DNA from: an uncultured Lachnospiraceae bacterium
GTDB lineage: Bacteria > Bacillota > Clostridia > Lachnospirales > Lachnospiraceae
Direction of reading: 5' to 3'
Length of the DNA: 64,000 bases
Assembly: GCA_947625775.1 (NCBI GenBank)
Contig: CANQPM010000004.1
Location: 62,001 to 126,000 of the forward strand
Shown: piece by piece, positions 25,200-34,286 of the stretch
How positions within the stretch are numbered: position 1 is the first letter of the stretch
How the letters are laid out: every line of letters starts with the position of its first letter
Translations under genes and position numbers: made by a program
Notes under the pieces: model-generated
What the model was told of the DNA's origin: nothing
What the model saw: only the letters and a program-made list of their open reading frames with translations
The model's database searches: none

Positions 25200-26158
25200 G
25201 CCGTTTGCTATCTGAGGAGGAATACAGGAAAACCAAGGCGTTTAAGGTAAAGCGCTGGTACAGCGGCGAGCGCGATATGTATTTGGGAAATATGGAGCTT
25301 AAGCCGCAGACGCCCTTTAAGGAAGACGTAGCAATACAGCGCCGCAGGCTGCACGACGAGCTTATCCTCCACAAAAATATTTACGACGCGGAAAAAAATA
25401 AAAAGCTCAGGTTTTTCTCAAAATTTTACAGTGCTGTTTCCGTACTGTTTGTGTTTGTGCTGATAGCGATTCTGCTCTACGTGGTGTCGTATCTGCCGCC
25501 TGTCGGGCATAGTGATAATCCCGCCAGCAATGAAGTGGCGCAGAAGTACATTGAAGACGGGCTGAAGGATACGGGCGCGGTAAATATCGTGACAGGAATG
25601 ATACTTGATTACAGGGCGTTTGATACGCTTGGCGAGTCAAATGTGCTGTTTATTGCCACCTGCACTGTGCTTATTCTGCTGCGGGCGGACAGCAAATCAA
25701 AAAAGGCGCAGGAGGAGGAAAACGACCGCCTTTACGAGCCGAAAAACGATATAATTTTGCAGAAGGCGGCATTTTTCCTTGTTCCGCTGATTATGATATT
25801 TGGCGTTTACGTTATATTAAATGGGCATTTGTCACCTGGGGGCGGCTTTTCGGGCGGGGCTATAATCGGCTCGGGGCTTATCCTGTATGTAAATGCCTAC
25901 GGCTTTAAAAAGATAGAGCGTTTTTTCACGCAGAAAACATACAAATGGATTTGCTTTGTGGCGCTGCTGTTTTATTGCCTTGCAAAGACTTATTCATTTT
26001 ACTGCGGGGCGCATCATCTTGAGACTGGCATACCGCTTGGCACGGCGGGCAATATTTTAAGCTCGGGGCTTATCCTGCCGCTTAATATTTGCGTAGGTCT
26101 GGTGGTTGCCTGTACAATGTATGCGTTTTATGCCATGTTCAGAAAGGGAGGGTTTTAG
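25196..26158 (+). CDS. MbhE-MrpB fusion subunit
   Basis: A 320-residue protein. After a 75-residue charged cytosolic N-terminus come the MbhE-like portion (helix about 80-100 and NIVTGMILDYRAFDTLGE near 135, with a helix following) and then the MrpB domain from about 182 (ILNGHLSPGGGFSGGAIIGS near 208), four more helices. In classical Mrp the MbhE part is the end of MrpA and MrpB is separate. The charged N-terminal extension is unusual. Neighbours on both sides are Mrp subunits with four- and one-base contacts. Confidence 0.85.
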   Translation: MSRLLSEEEYRKTKAFKVKRWYSGERDMYLGNMELKPQTPFKEDVAIQRRRLHDELILHKNIYDAEKNKKLRFFSKFYSAVSVLFVFVLIAILLYVVSYLPPVGHSDNPASNEVAQKYIEDGLKDTGAVNIVTGMILDYRAFDTLGESNVLFIATCTVLILLRADSKSKKAQEEENDRLYEPKNDIILQKAAFFLVPLIMIFGVYVILNGHLSPGGGFSGGAIIGSGLILYVNAYGFKKIERFFTQKTYKWICFVALLFYCLAKTYSFYCGAHHLETGIPLGTAGNILSSGLILPLNICVGLVVACTMYAFYAMFRKGGF

Positions 26159-26159
26159 A

Positions 26160-26537
26160 ATGGGCGCTAATCTGCTTGCCAACCATGCCGAGGCTGTCGC
26201 CATGATTTTGTTCGGCATAGGCTTTTCTAATCTTCTTCTGCAGAAAAACCTGATTAAAAAGATTATCGGACTTAATATAATGGACACCGCGACATACCTG
26301 TTCCTCGCGGAAAAAGGCTATATCGAGGGACGCGTCGCGCCTATTGTCGTGGACAATGTCACAAGCGTGGGCGCGTACATCAACCCTGTGCCGAGCGGTC
26401 TGGTGCTTACGGGCATTGTGGTTTCCGTGTCTGTGTCGGCGCTTATGCTTTCGCTGACTATACGGCTTTACCGCAGATACCATACGCTTGACATAGACGA
26501 GATTTCCACCCTGTTAAAAAAGAACGAAAAGGCGTAG
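26160..26537 (+). CDS. mnhC: Mrp antiporter subunit C (NuoK-like)
   Basis: A 125-residue three-helix protein of the NuoK/MrpC family: a conserved helix ILFGIGFSNLLLQKNLIKKI (residues about 16-35) and PVPSGLVLTGIVVSVSVSAL (about 79-98). AAGGGAGGG is a few bases before the ATG at 26160; the upstream open frame inside subunit B is not used. It lies one base after the subunit B stop. Confidence 0.9.
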   Translation: MGANLLANHAEAVAMILFGIGFSNLLLQKNLIKKIIGLNIMDTATYLFLAEKGYIEGRVAPIVVDNVTSVGAYINPVPSGLVLTGIVVSVSVSALMLSLTIRLYRRYHTLDIDEISTLLKKNEKA

Positions 26538-26552
26538 CTGCGGGAGGTATTT

Positions 26553-28058
26553 ATGAGTTTTGTTCAAAATTTCCCATTTTTCAGTATTCTGCTCTCGCTG
26601 GGCTCGGGCGTGCTGACCTCCATAATGAATAAGACTGTGGCGAGGATTTGGAACACCTTTATCCTTATCGTTATCAGTGCTATGTCGGCTGTGCTTTTTG
26701 TGTATCTGCTTGGCACGGGCGAGAGCTTTATTTTTATGATGGGACATTTTCCCGCGCCATGGGGCAATGAGATAAGGGCGGGAGTGCTCGAGGCGGGAAT
26801 GGCTCTGTTTTTCTGCATAGTGATGCTTTTTTCCATAAAGGGCGGTCAGGAGCATATCGACAGCCAGATAGAGGAGTCAAAGGTCAATCTTTATTATATA
26901 ATGATAAATCTGCTTTTGAGTTCTTTGCTTGCGCTGATTTACACGAATGACCTTTTTACGGCGTATGTTTTTGTGGAGATAAACACGATAAGCGCCTGCG
27001 GTCTGATAATGATAAGGCAAAACGGTCATACGATAGAGGCGGCGACGCGCTACATGATTATGAGTGCGCTCGGCTCGGGGCTTTTGCTTTTGGGAATTTG
27101 TATTCTGTACGATATTACGGGACATCTGCTTATGAGCAATATAAAGGAGAGCGTGGCGGCGCTGGCTGCAGGCGGACAGTACAGAATGCCGCTTGTCGCG
27201 GCTATCGGCATGATTTGCGTGGGGCTTGCGGTAAAGAGCGCGCTTTATCCTTTCCATACCTGGCTGCCTGACGCTTACGGCTATTCTACAGTGTCGAGCG
27301 CGGCGATTTTGTCCAGCCTCGTGTCAAAGGGGTATATATTTCTGCTCATCAAGATTTTTTACAGGGTTATCGGCTTTGATGTGATTGTCGGCTCAAATGT
27401 GCTCAATGTACTGTTTGTGTTTGGGCTTATCGGCATGATAATGGGCTCTGTAAAGGCTATTCAGGAAAATGACATAAGGCGCATGATTGCGTTTTCGTCT
27501 GTGGCGCAGATAGGGTATATCTATATGGGCTTCGGGCTTGGCACGGCGGCGGGGATTGTAGCGAGCATCTTTCATATACTGTCGCATGCGTCTACTAAGT
27601 CGCTGCTGTTTATATCGGGTGTGGGGCTTACTGACGCGTCTGGCGAAAGCAAGCGTTTTGATGATTTGGTGGGCAGCGGCTTTAGGAATCCCGTGGCGGG
27701 AGCGGCGTTTACGATTGGAGCGTGCTCTATGGTGGGCATTCCGCTTTTTTCGGGCTTTATCAGCAAGCTGCTGTTTGCGCAGGCGGCTGTACATGACAGT
27801 CTTGCGAAGATGCTGCCGACGCTTATATGCCTTGCGGTGAGCACGATTTTGAACGCGATTTATTTTATGAGGACTGTTATATGCATTTATACGCCTGTGC
27901 AGAAGAAGGGGAAGATGGAGACGGAGTTTCCTGTGAAAAAGAACAGCGTTACTTATAATACTGTGCTTGTGCTTATGATTGCGCTTAATATGGCGCTTGG
28001 GTGTACGTCGCAGGTGATTGTGAATTGGATAAATATGGGGCTTGCGATGTTTGGGTGA
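26553..28058 (+). CDS. mnhD: Mrp antiporter subunit D (NuoN-like proton channel 1)
   Basis: A 501-residue, about 14-helix proton-channel subunit homologous to NuoL/M/N. The functional residues are in place: Glu of helix 5 (YVFVEINTISACG), Lys of helix 7 (GLAVKSALYPFHTWLPDAYG), Lys of helix 8 (SSLVSKGYIFLL) and Lys of helix 12 (FSGFISKLLFAQ). This copy is the most divergent of the four in the operon and most like MrpD. GGGAGG precedes the ATG. Confidence 0.9.
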   Translation: MSFVQNFPFFSILLSLGSGVLTSIMNKTVARIWNTFILIVISAMSAVLFVYLLGTGESFIFMMGHFPAPWGNEIRAGVLEAGMALFFCIVMLFSIKGGQEHIDSQIEESKVNLYYIMINLLLSSLLALIYTNDLFTAYVFVEINTISACGLIMIRQNGHTIEAATRYMIMSALGSGLLLLGICILYDITGHLLMSNIKESVAALAAGGQYRMPLVAAIGMICVGLAVKSALYPFHTWLPDAYGYSTVSSAAILSSLVSKGYIFLLIKIFYRVIGFDVIVGSNVLNVLFVFGLIGMIMGSVKAIQENDIRRMIAFSSVAQIGYIYMGFGLGTAAGIVASIFHILSHASTKSLLFISGVGLTDASGESKRFDDLVGSGFRNPVAGAAFTIGACSMVGIPLFSGFISKLLFAQAAVHDSLAKMLPTLICLAVSTILNAIYFMRTVICIYTPVQKKGKMETEFPVKKNSVTYNTVLVLMIALNMALGCTSQVIVNWINMGLAMFG

Positions 28059-28206
28059 GGCTTTTAGCTGATTGCTTGGTGAGTGTTAAGGTAGATAGTT
28101 TCGTGAATGTCTATTTTGGATTTAGAGAAAAGTTTGCTGAGCAGGCGTTGTGAGGAGATAGCGGATAGTTTCGCAAGTGTTAGTCGTAGGTTGGGAGAAA
28201 GGGAAA

Positions 28207-29685
28207 ATGATGAGTTATTTGATATTATCGCCCATATTTGTGCCGATTACAGCGGGAATTGCGCTGCTGCTTTTGCCTGATAAGGTGTTTTGCGGCAGGC
28301 GGGGGCTTTTGATTTCCGTGGGCGTGATTGCTGTGGTGAGCGCTTTGCTTGGAGTGCTTGCCGTGAGCGGCGCGGCAGGCAGCAGCGTTAGGCTGTTTGA
28401 TATTGCGAAGGGGCTTTCTGTCTATTTTAACATTGACAATCTAGGGCGGCTTTTTGCTGCGCTTGTGACATTTATATTTGTGCTGATTAGTTTTTACTCG
28501 TTCGCATATATGGCGCATGAAAAGAATGAGCGGAGATTTTACGCGTTTTATCTGATGACGTATGGCGTGCTGATGGGGCTTAGCTTTTCGGGCAATATGG
28601 TCACTATGTATATGTTTTATGAGCTTATGACACTCGTGTCATTTCCACTGGTGCTGCACAATGGAAGCCGCGAGGCTGTTATGGCGGCGCTTAAATATCT
28701 GATGTACTCTTTCTGCGGAGCGTATATGGCGCTGTTTGGGATATATTGTCTTTATAAATATACTGAAACGCTTGATTTTGCGGCGGGCGGCGTGGTATGG
28801 AACAGCGAGTTTCCAGCGGCGGGAAATACGGGGCTTATGCTTGTGGCTGTGTTTTTGATGATAGTCGGCTTTGGCGTAAAGGCGGGGCTTTTTCCGATGC
28901 ACGCGTGGCTTTCGGCGGCGCACCCTGCAGCGCCTGCGCCTGCGTCGGCGTTTTTGTCGGGAATCATAGTGAAGGGCGGCATACTTGCCATAATCAGAAC
29001 CGTTTACTACTGCGTCGGCGCGGACTTTCTGCGCGGGACTTGGGTGCAGACGGCGTGGCTTACGCTTTCGGTAATCACTATAATTATGGGCTCTGCGCTT
29101 GCATACAAGGAAAAGCTTTTGAAAAAGCGTTTTGCATACTCGACGATTTCAAACCTTTCCTATATAATGCTGGGGCTTGCGCTTTTAAATCGGACTGCGT
29201 TTGTAGGGGGTATTCTGCACATAGTGTTTCATGCCGTGATAAAGACCGCGCTGTTTATGTTTGCGGGGGCGGTAATATTTATCACGGGAAAGACGCGCGT
29301 AAACGACACGGCGGGGCTTGGGCGCAAAATGCCTAAGCTTTTCGGCGCATATACGGTAGCGGCTTTGGGGCTTATAGGAATACCGCCGACGAATGGACTT
29401 ATAAGCAAGTGGTATCTCGCCGTGGGCGGTTTTGAGTCGGGCGTGCCTGTGTTTTCGTGGCTTGGCGCTGTCGCCCTGCTTGTGTCGGCGCTTCTGACGG
29501 CGGGCTATCTGCTGCCTATAAGCGTGAGGGGCTTTCTTGCCGACGAGAACAACAGAAGTACGTCGCTGGGCTACAAAGAGCCGCCGCTTATGATGCTTGT
29601 GCCGATATTTATACTTGCGGCGGTCACGCTTATTCTGGGTATATATCCAATGCCGCTTATTGAATTTGTTAAGACGCTGCTGTAA
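28207..29685 (+). CDS. Mrp/complex I-type proton channel subunit 2
   Basis: A 492-residue homologue of MrpD/MrpA/NuoM with helix-5 Glu (FYELMTLVSFPLVLH), helix-7 Lys (GFGVKAGLFPMHAWLSAAHP), helix-8 Lys (SGIIVKGGILAI) and helix-12 Lys (NGLISKWYLAVGG). It shares GADFLRGTWVQ and AYSTISNLSYI with the next subunit, pointing to tandem duplication. The start is at the ATG pair at 28207, just after AGAAAGGGA; a longer frame upstream is not used. The 148 bases before it contain two similar short stretches (GATAGTTTCG) but no clear terminator, so the operon probably continues. Confidence 0.85.
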   Translation: MMSYLILSPIFVPITAGIALLLLPDKVFCGRRGLLISVGVIAVVSALLGVLAVSGAAGSSVRLFDIAKGLSVYFNIDNLGRLFAALVTFIFVLISFYSFAYMAHEKNERRFYAFYLMTYGVLMGLSFSGNMVTMYMFYELMTLVSFPLVLHNGSREAVMAALKYLMYSFCGAYMALFGIYCLYKYTETLDFAAGGVVWNSEFPAAGNTGLMLVAVFLMIVGFGVKAGLFPMHAWLSAAHPAAPAPASAFLSGIIVKGGILAIIRTVYYCVGADFLRGTWVQTAWLTLSVITIIMGSALAYKEKLLKKRFAYSTISNLSYIMLGLALLNRTAFVGGILHIVFHAVIKTALFMFAGAVIFITGKTRVNDTAGLGRKMPKLFGAYTVAALGLIGIPPTNGLISKWYLAVGGFESGVPVFSWLGAVALLVSALLTAGYLLPISVRGFLADENNRSTSLGYKEPPLMMLVPIFILAAVTLILGIYPMPLIEFVKTLL

Positions 29686-29798
29686 ATAGATTTGGCATAT
29701 GCTTTATAATTGTAATTTGCTGATTAAGCCTGCAAAAGTGCGGATATAATTCCGCGAATACCTAACTCACACTCTATATAAAGGAGGCAAGCCGAAAA

Positions 29799-31280
29799 AT
29801 GATAGGTCTGATTTTAACCGTAATCCTACTCCCAATTGTGGGCGGCATTTTCCTGCATATTTTGAAATTTAAGACGAAAAAAGGCAAAAAGCTTTATATA
29901 TTCGGTTATGTGATTGTCAACTCATTTCTGGCATATATACTGTTTTCGCATGGCACGACGGATTATATCAGGGTAATTAATTTTGCGGGCGAAAAGCTTG
30001 ACTTTTCATTTAAAATAGACGGAATGAGCATAGTCTTCGGCGGACTTGTATCCGCGCTCTGGCCGCTTGCCACGCTTTATTCGTTTGCCTATATGGAGCA
30101 TGAGCAGAACGGGCGCATACACGAAAATATTTTTTATTCGTTTTACACGGCGACTTATGGCGTGACGCTGGGCATAGCCATGTCTGGCAATATGCTCACT
30201 ATGTATTGTTTTTACGAGCTTTTGACGCTTGTGACAGTGCCGCTTGTGATGCACACGCTCTCGCATGAGGCGGTGGCGGCGAGCCGCAAATACTTTTACT
30301 ATTCGCTTGGCGGCGCGGCGTTTGCGTTTATCGGGCTGATTTTCCTTATAATATTTGGCGACAGCCTTGAATTTGTCTACGGCGGAGTGCTGAATTTGTC
30401 AAGCGCGGAGCAAAACAAAAATCTGCTGCTGTTCATATATTTCCTTGCGTTTATGGGCTTTGGCGTAAAGGCGGCGGTCTGCCCGTTCAATTCATGGCTT
30501 CCGCAGGCGGGCGTAGCGCCTACGCCTGTGACGGCGCTGCTCCATGCGGTGGCTGTCGTAAAAGCGGGCGCGTTTGCAATCATGCGGCTTACGTATTACA
30601 GCTTTGGCGCGGACTTTTTGAGGGGGACATGGGTGCAGAGCCTGCTTATGGCAATTGTGATATTTACAATATTGTACGGCAGCAGCATGGCTGTGAAGGA
30701 GACGCACGTAAAGCGCAGGCTTGCATACTCTACGATTTCAAACCTTTCATATATATTGTTTGGCGCTGTGATAATGACGCCGCTTGGACTTGCGGGGGCG
30801 CTGTGCCATATGGTGTTCCACGGCGTCATGAAAATATGCGCGTTTTTCTGCGCGGGCGCGTTTATCACTCAGGCGCACGTCAATTATGTGTATGAGCTTG
30901 ACGGGCTGGCGCGCAAGATGCCAAAGGTGTTTGCTGTATTTACCGTGTCGTCGCTTGCGCTTATGGGCGCGCCGTTTTTGTGCGGCTTTGTCTCAAAGTG
31001 GCAGCTTGCCGTCGCCGCGATTGACAGCGGTACGCCGCTTGCGCTCGTGGGCGTAGGCATACTTTTGGTGTCGGCGCTTTTGACGGCTATATATATGCTT
31101 ACAATGGTGATAAGGGCGTATTTCCCGACAGGCGCAAATACTGTGCATGAGGGCGCGTCTGATCCTGATTTTCGCATGCTTTTGCCGCTTTTTGCTTTTG
31201 CCGCGGCTATGCTTGTGTTTGGAGTTTACAGCGAGCCGTTTGTGGAGTTTTTCACGAGCGTTGCAAATGGCTTATTATGA
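29799..31280 (+). CDS. Mrp/complex I-type proton channel subunit 3
   Basis: A 493-residue paralogue of the preceding gene, with the helix-5 Glu (CFYELLTLVTVPLVMH), helix-7 Lys (GFGVKAAVCPFNSWLPQAG), helix-8 Lys (AVAVVKAGAFAI) and helix-12 Lys (CGFVSKWQLAVAA). GADFLRGTWVQ and AYSTISNLSYI are shared with its neighbour. AAAGGAGG is ahead of the ATG. A second copy of this size is not part of the standard seven-gene Mrp set. Confidence 0.85.
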   Translation: MIGLILTVILLPIVGGIFLHILKFKTKKGKKLYIFGYVIVNSFLAYILFSHGTTDYIRVINFAGEKLDFSFKIDGMSIVFGGLVSALWPLATLYSFAYMEHEQNGRIHENIFYSFYTATYGVTLGIAMSGNMLTMYCFYELLTLVTVPLVMHTLSHEAVAASRKYFYYSLGGAAFAFIGLIFLIIFGDSLEFVYGGVLNLSSAEQNKNLLLFIYFLAFMGFGVKAAVCPFNSWLPQAGVAPTPVTALLHAVAVVKAGAFAIMRLTYYSFGADFLRGTWVQSLLMAIVIFTILYGSSMAVKETHVKRRLAYSTISNLSYILFGAVIMTPLGLAGALCHMVFHGVMKICAFFCAGAFITQAHVNYVYELDGLARKMPKVFAVFTVSSLALMGAPFLCGFVSKWQLAVAAIDSGTPLALVGVGILLVSALLTAIYMLTMVIRAYFPTGANTVHEGASDPDFRMLLPLFAFAAAMLVFGVYSEPFVEFFTSVANGLL

Positions 31281-31307
31281 TGGAAGATAGAAGGGTGGTG
31301 AAGGCTT

Positions 31308-33392
31308 GTGCTTGCTTTTGTGATATTTTATCCGTTTGCCATGGCAGTGTATTATGCCCTTATGCGCGGCAAAAAAAGCTCTGAAAAGGAAAACAATATA
31401 TGGTCAAATGTCTGCATAGTGTCGGGGGCGGCGGAGCTTGTGGCGGCGGTAGCAGTGCTTGCCAGTTTGATTGGCGGCGCGCCCCAAAAGCTTTTGCGGG
31501 TGAGCTTTCTTACTTTTGACGCAGGCGTAAGCGGAGGCGCGGGCGCTGTGCTTGGCGTAGTGGCGGCGTTTGCGTGGTTTGCCGTATATTTGTTTTCAAG
31601 GGAATATATGAAAAGTGACACAAGTGTCATAAGATATGATTTTTTTAATCTTCTTACGCTTGGCGCGACAATGGGAGTATTTTTCGCGGGCGATTTGTTC
31701 ACTCTGTTTTTCTTTTTTGAAATAATGTCCTTCACATCGTTTATGTGGGTGGCGCACAGGCAGACGCGGGGCGCGCTGTACGCGGCGGGAACGTATCTTG
31801 GCATTTCCGTCGCGGGCGGCATGGCGATACTGATGGGGCTGTTTATAGTCTATAGCCAGACAGGCACGCTTGACCTCGGCAGCATAGAGGAGCGCTGCGC
31901 CGCCCTTATGCAAAACGGCGGCAGCAGACAGTGGCTCTATATCGCCGCATGCTGTATGCTTGCGGGCTTTGGGGCAAAAGCGGGTGCGTTTCCTGTCCAC
32001 GCGTGGCTGCCAAAGGCGTACACTGAAGCGCCTGCGCCCGCGACAGCGCTTTTGTCGGCTGTGCTCAGCAAGACAGGCGTGTGGGGCATCTGGATAGTGA
32101 CTGGAAAAATACTTGGCGGCGAGACCGAATGGGGCGCGTTTGTGCTTGTGACAGGCACGGTGACTATGGTGTACGGCGGTCTTAGGGGCGTGCTGAGCGA
32201 CAACCTCAAAACGACGCTCGCATACTCGTCAATGTCACAACTTGGCTTTATAATGGTCGGTATTGGAATGGAGGGCATTTTAAAATCGCTGCTTTCCACG
32301 GCAGGAATTGCGGTAAATCAAAATCTGGCTTTTGAAGGCTATAAAATGGCGCAGCAGGGTATGTTTCTGCATATGATAAACCATTCGACAGCAAAGCTCA
32401 CGCTGTTTATGCTGGCGGGAATCGTGTTTATGAATGCAGGCAGCTATGAACTCAACCGCGTGCGGGGCTTCGGCCGCAAAAAGCCGTTTCTGCTTGCCAT
32501 GTTTGCGCTTGCGGCGGCGGGCATAGGCGGAGTGCCGCTGCTAAACGGGTATTTCAGCAAGACTATGCTGCACGAGAGTATAACCCTTTGCAGCGAGTAT
32601 CTGGCGCAAAATATGACATATGCGTCATATTTGAGCGGGCTTGTTAATGGCGTGGAGTACCTGTTTTTATTCTCAGGCGGTCTGACAGTGGCGTATATGA
32701 TAAAGCTGTGCATAGCGCTGTTCGCTGAAAAAAATGAAGATGCGGCGCTGCAGAAGGAGTACGACGCGAAGAAAAATTACGCGGCATTATTCACTAAGCT
32801 TGCCGTAATTGCGTGCGCGCTGCCGATACCTGTAGTGGGATTGCTGCCGCTGTTTGTGAAAAGGGAAATATTTTCGCTTGAAAGCCTGTCTGGCGCTGCG
32901 GTTTCAATAGGCGTGGGCATCGTGGTTTATGCCGTGATTGTGCGGCTTGTGGCGTTTAACAGGAAAGAGGGGCATTACAGGGATATTTTTCCGAAGTGGC
33001 TCGACATGGAAAGATATGTGTACAGGGCGTTTGTCTACAGGACAATTCCGTTTTTACTGGGGATAATTTCAAGAATTTTGGACAGCTTTGTGGACAGCAT
33101 AGCGTTGCTGCTTAAAAAGACCATATACCGTGAGCGCGCGCTCCCGTATGAGCTGCCCGAGGGCAACCGCATAACGCACAGCGTGGGTGTCGGAATGGAA
33201 AATATAAGGAAAATTTATTATAAAATAGGGAAAAAGGATTATGAACCGAAAAACTATGAACATAAGCTTGCGCTCAAAAGCACTGACTTTTTTGAGAGCC
33301 TTCGCATAATAGAGAGAAGCCTGTCGTTTGGGCTGTTTATGTTCTGCGTCGGACTGATGCTGACTATGATTTATCTGCTTGTGGTGAATTGA
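31308..33392 (+). CDS. MrpA/NuoL-like long proton channel subunit 4
   Basis: A 694-residue subunit with the NuoL-type core: helix-5 Glu (FFFFEIMSFTSFMWVAHR), helix-7 Lys (GFGAKAGAFPVHAWLPKAYT), helix-8 Lys (LSAVLSKTGVWGI) and a helix-12 Lys (NGYFSKTMLHES). About 200 residues beyond the core include a charged stretch and a final membrane helix (about 665-690), reminiscent of the lateral arm of NuoL. A GTG start follows GAAGGGTGG. It ends the operon; no terminator hairpin is obvious after it. Confidence 0.87.
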   Translation: MLAFVIFYPFAMAVYYALMRGKKSSEKENNIWSNVCIVSGAAELVAAVAVLASLIGGAPQKLLRVSFLTFDAGVSGGAGAVLGVVAAFAWFAVYLFSREYMKSDTSVIRYDFFNLLTLGATMGVFFAGDLFTLFFFFEIMSFTSFMWVAHRQTRGALYAAGTYLGISVAGGMAILMGLFIVYSQTGTLDLGSIEERCAALMQNGGSRQWLYIAACCMLAGFGAKAGAFPVHAWLPKAYTEAPAPATALLSAVLSKTGVWGIWIVTGKILGGETEWGAFVLVTGTVTMVYGGLRGVLSDNLKTTLAYSSMSQLGFIMVGIGMEGILKSLLSTAGIAVNQNLAFEGYKMAQQGMFLHMINHSTAKLTLFMLAGIVFMNAGSYELNRVRGFGRKKPFLLAMFALAAAGIGGVPLLNGYFSKTMLHESITLCSEYLAQNMTYASYLSGLVNGVEYLFLFSGGLTVAYMIKLCIALFAEKNEDAALQKEYDAKKNYAALFTKLAVIACALPIPVVGLLPLFVKREIFSLESLSGAAVSIGVGIVVYAVIVRLVAFNRKEGHYRDIFPKWLDMERYVYRAFVYRTIPFLLGIISRILDSFVDSIALLLKKTIYRERALPYELPEGNRITHSVGVGMENIRKIYYKIGKKDYEPKNYEHKLALKSTDFFESLRIIERSLSFGLFMFCVGLMLTMIYLLVVN

Positions 33393-33508
33393 GTTGTTTT
33401 GCCTGCAAAAAATTTTGTCAAATGTGTTAATCTGATAAAGCGTTTTACATGATTTATTAATCGGAAAATATTGGTATGCGAGTTATGAAATAGATAAAAA
33501 TATTATAT

Positions 33509-33536
33509 TTGCAAATAGCTGTGATTGTAGTATAAT
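33509..33536 (+). promoter_or_regulatory. Promoter of the DUF4956-CotH pair
   Basis: TTGCAA (33509-33514), 16 bases, TATAAT (33531-33536), 82 bases before the DUF4956 start. Confidence 0.55.
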
Positions 33537-33617
33537 AAGCGTATTAACAAAATAATGCAAAATAAGCAAAATTGTGACAGATAAATAACTTATATACAAA
33601 AAAGAAAGGAAAAAATT

Positions 33618-34286
33618 ATGCACATTATTAAGTACGCTTTAGAAAATATTGCAAACACATATAAAAATCCGTCGGTCAACAGTACGGTCATATTATCAGT
33701 TTTGATTGTCGTGTTAATGCTTTCTGCTTATGAATTTGCAGTTTATAAGGTTGTATCACATAGGTCATTTTATAACAAATCATTTAACATTTGCATCGCA
33801 ATTCTTCCATTTTTTATCTCAACAATTATATTATGCCTGCAGTCAAATATTGTAATTACGCTTGGTACGATAGGCGCGCTGGCAATTATAAGATTCCGCA
33901 CGGCAGTAAAAGACCCTGTGGATATGGTCTATATCCTATGGTCCATATATATTGGCATAGTATGCGGCTGCCAGCTTTATGAGGTAGCTGTAATCACGTC
34001 TGTGTTAGTTACGATTTTTCTTTTGATACTGACTAATGTATCATTTGGAAGGAAGCCTTTTATTCTAGTGTTTAATTGTCAGCCTGAGCATGAAGATGAA
34101 ATAATAGGGCAGGTAGCTGCGCATTGCAGGAGATACCGCATTAAAAGCAGAAACTATACATCAATGGGGATGAATTATGTTATTGAACTTTCTGTTAAAA
34201 ATCCAAATGAGCTGATGAAGGAGCTAAGAAGCACTGACATAGATAAATTCTCAATTATAGATTATGACAGCGAGGACGTGATTTAA
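33618..34286 (+). CDS. DUF4956 membrane protein
   Basis: A 222-residue protein with four membrane helices (about residues 24-44, 57-76, 80-95, 110-140) and a C-terminal cytosolic alpha-beta domain. The central TLGTIGALAIIRFRTAVKDP is the DUF4956 signature. Homologues sit next to CotH-like kinases and VTC-type polyphosphate polymerases. Here the CotH gene follows at once, with its GTG one base after the stop; the VTC partner is missing. AAAGGAAAAAATT precedes the ATG. Confidence 0.85.
   Translation: MHIIKYALENIANTYKNPSVNSTVILSVLIVVLMLSAYEFAVYKVVSHRSFYNKSFNICIAILPFFISTIILCLQSNIVITLGTIGALAIIRFRTAVKDPVDMVYILWSIYIGIVCGCQLYEVAVITSVLVTIFLLILTNVSFGRKPFILVFNCQPEHEDEIIGQVAAHCRRYRIKSRNYTSMGMNYVIELSVKNPNELMKELRSTDIDKFSIIDYDSEDVI

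Noticed and set aside
26553-33392. Numerous long antisense frames opposite the Mrp subunits
   Set aside because: They mirror GC-rich membrane-protein codons, lack ribosome sites and are rich in Arg/His, typical of shadow frames.
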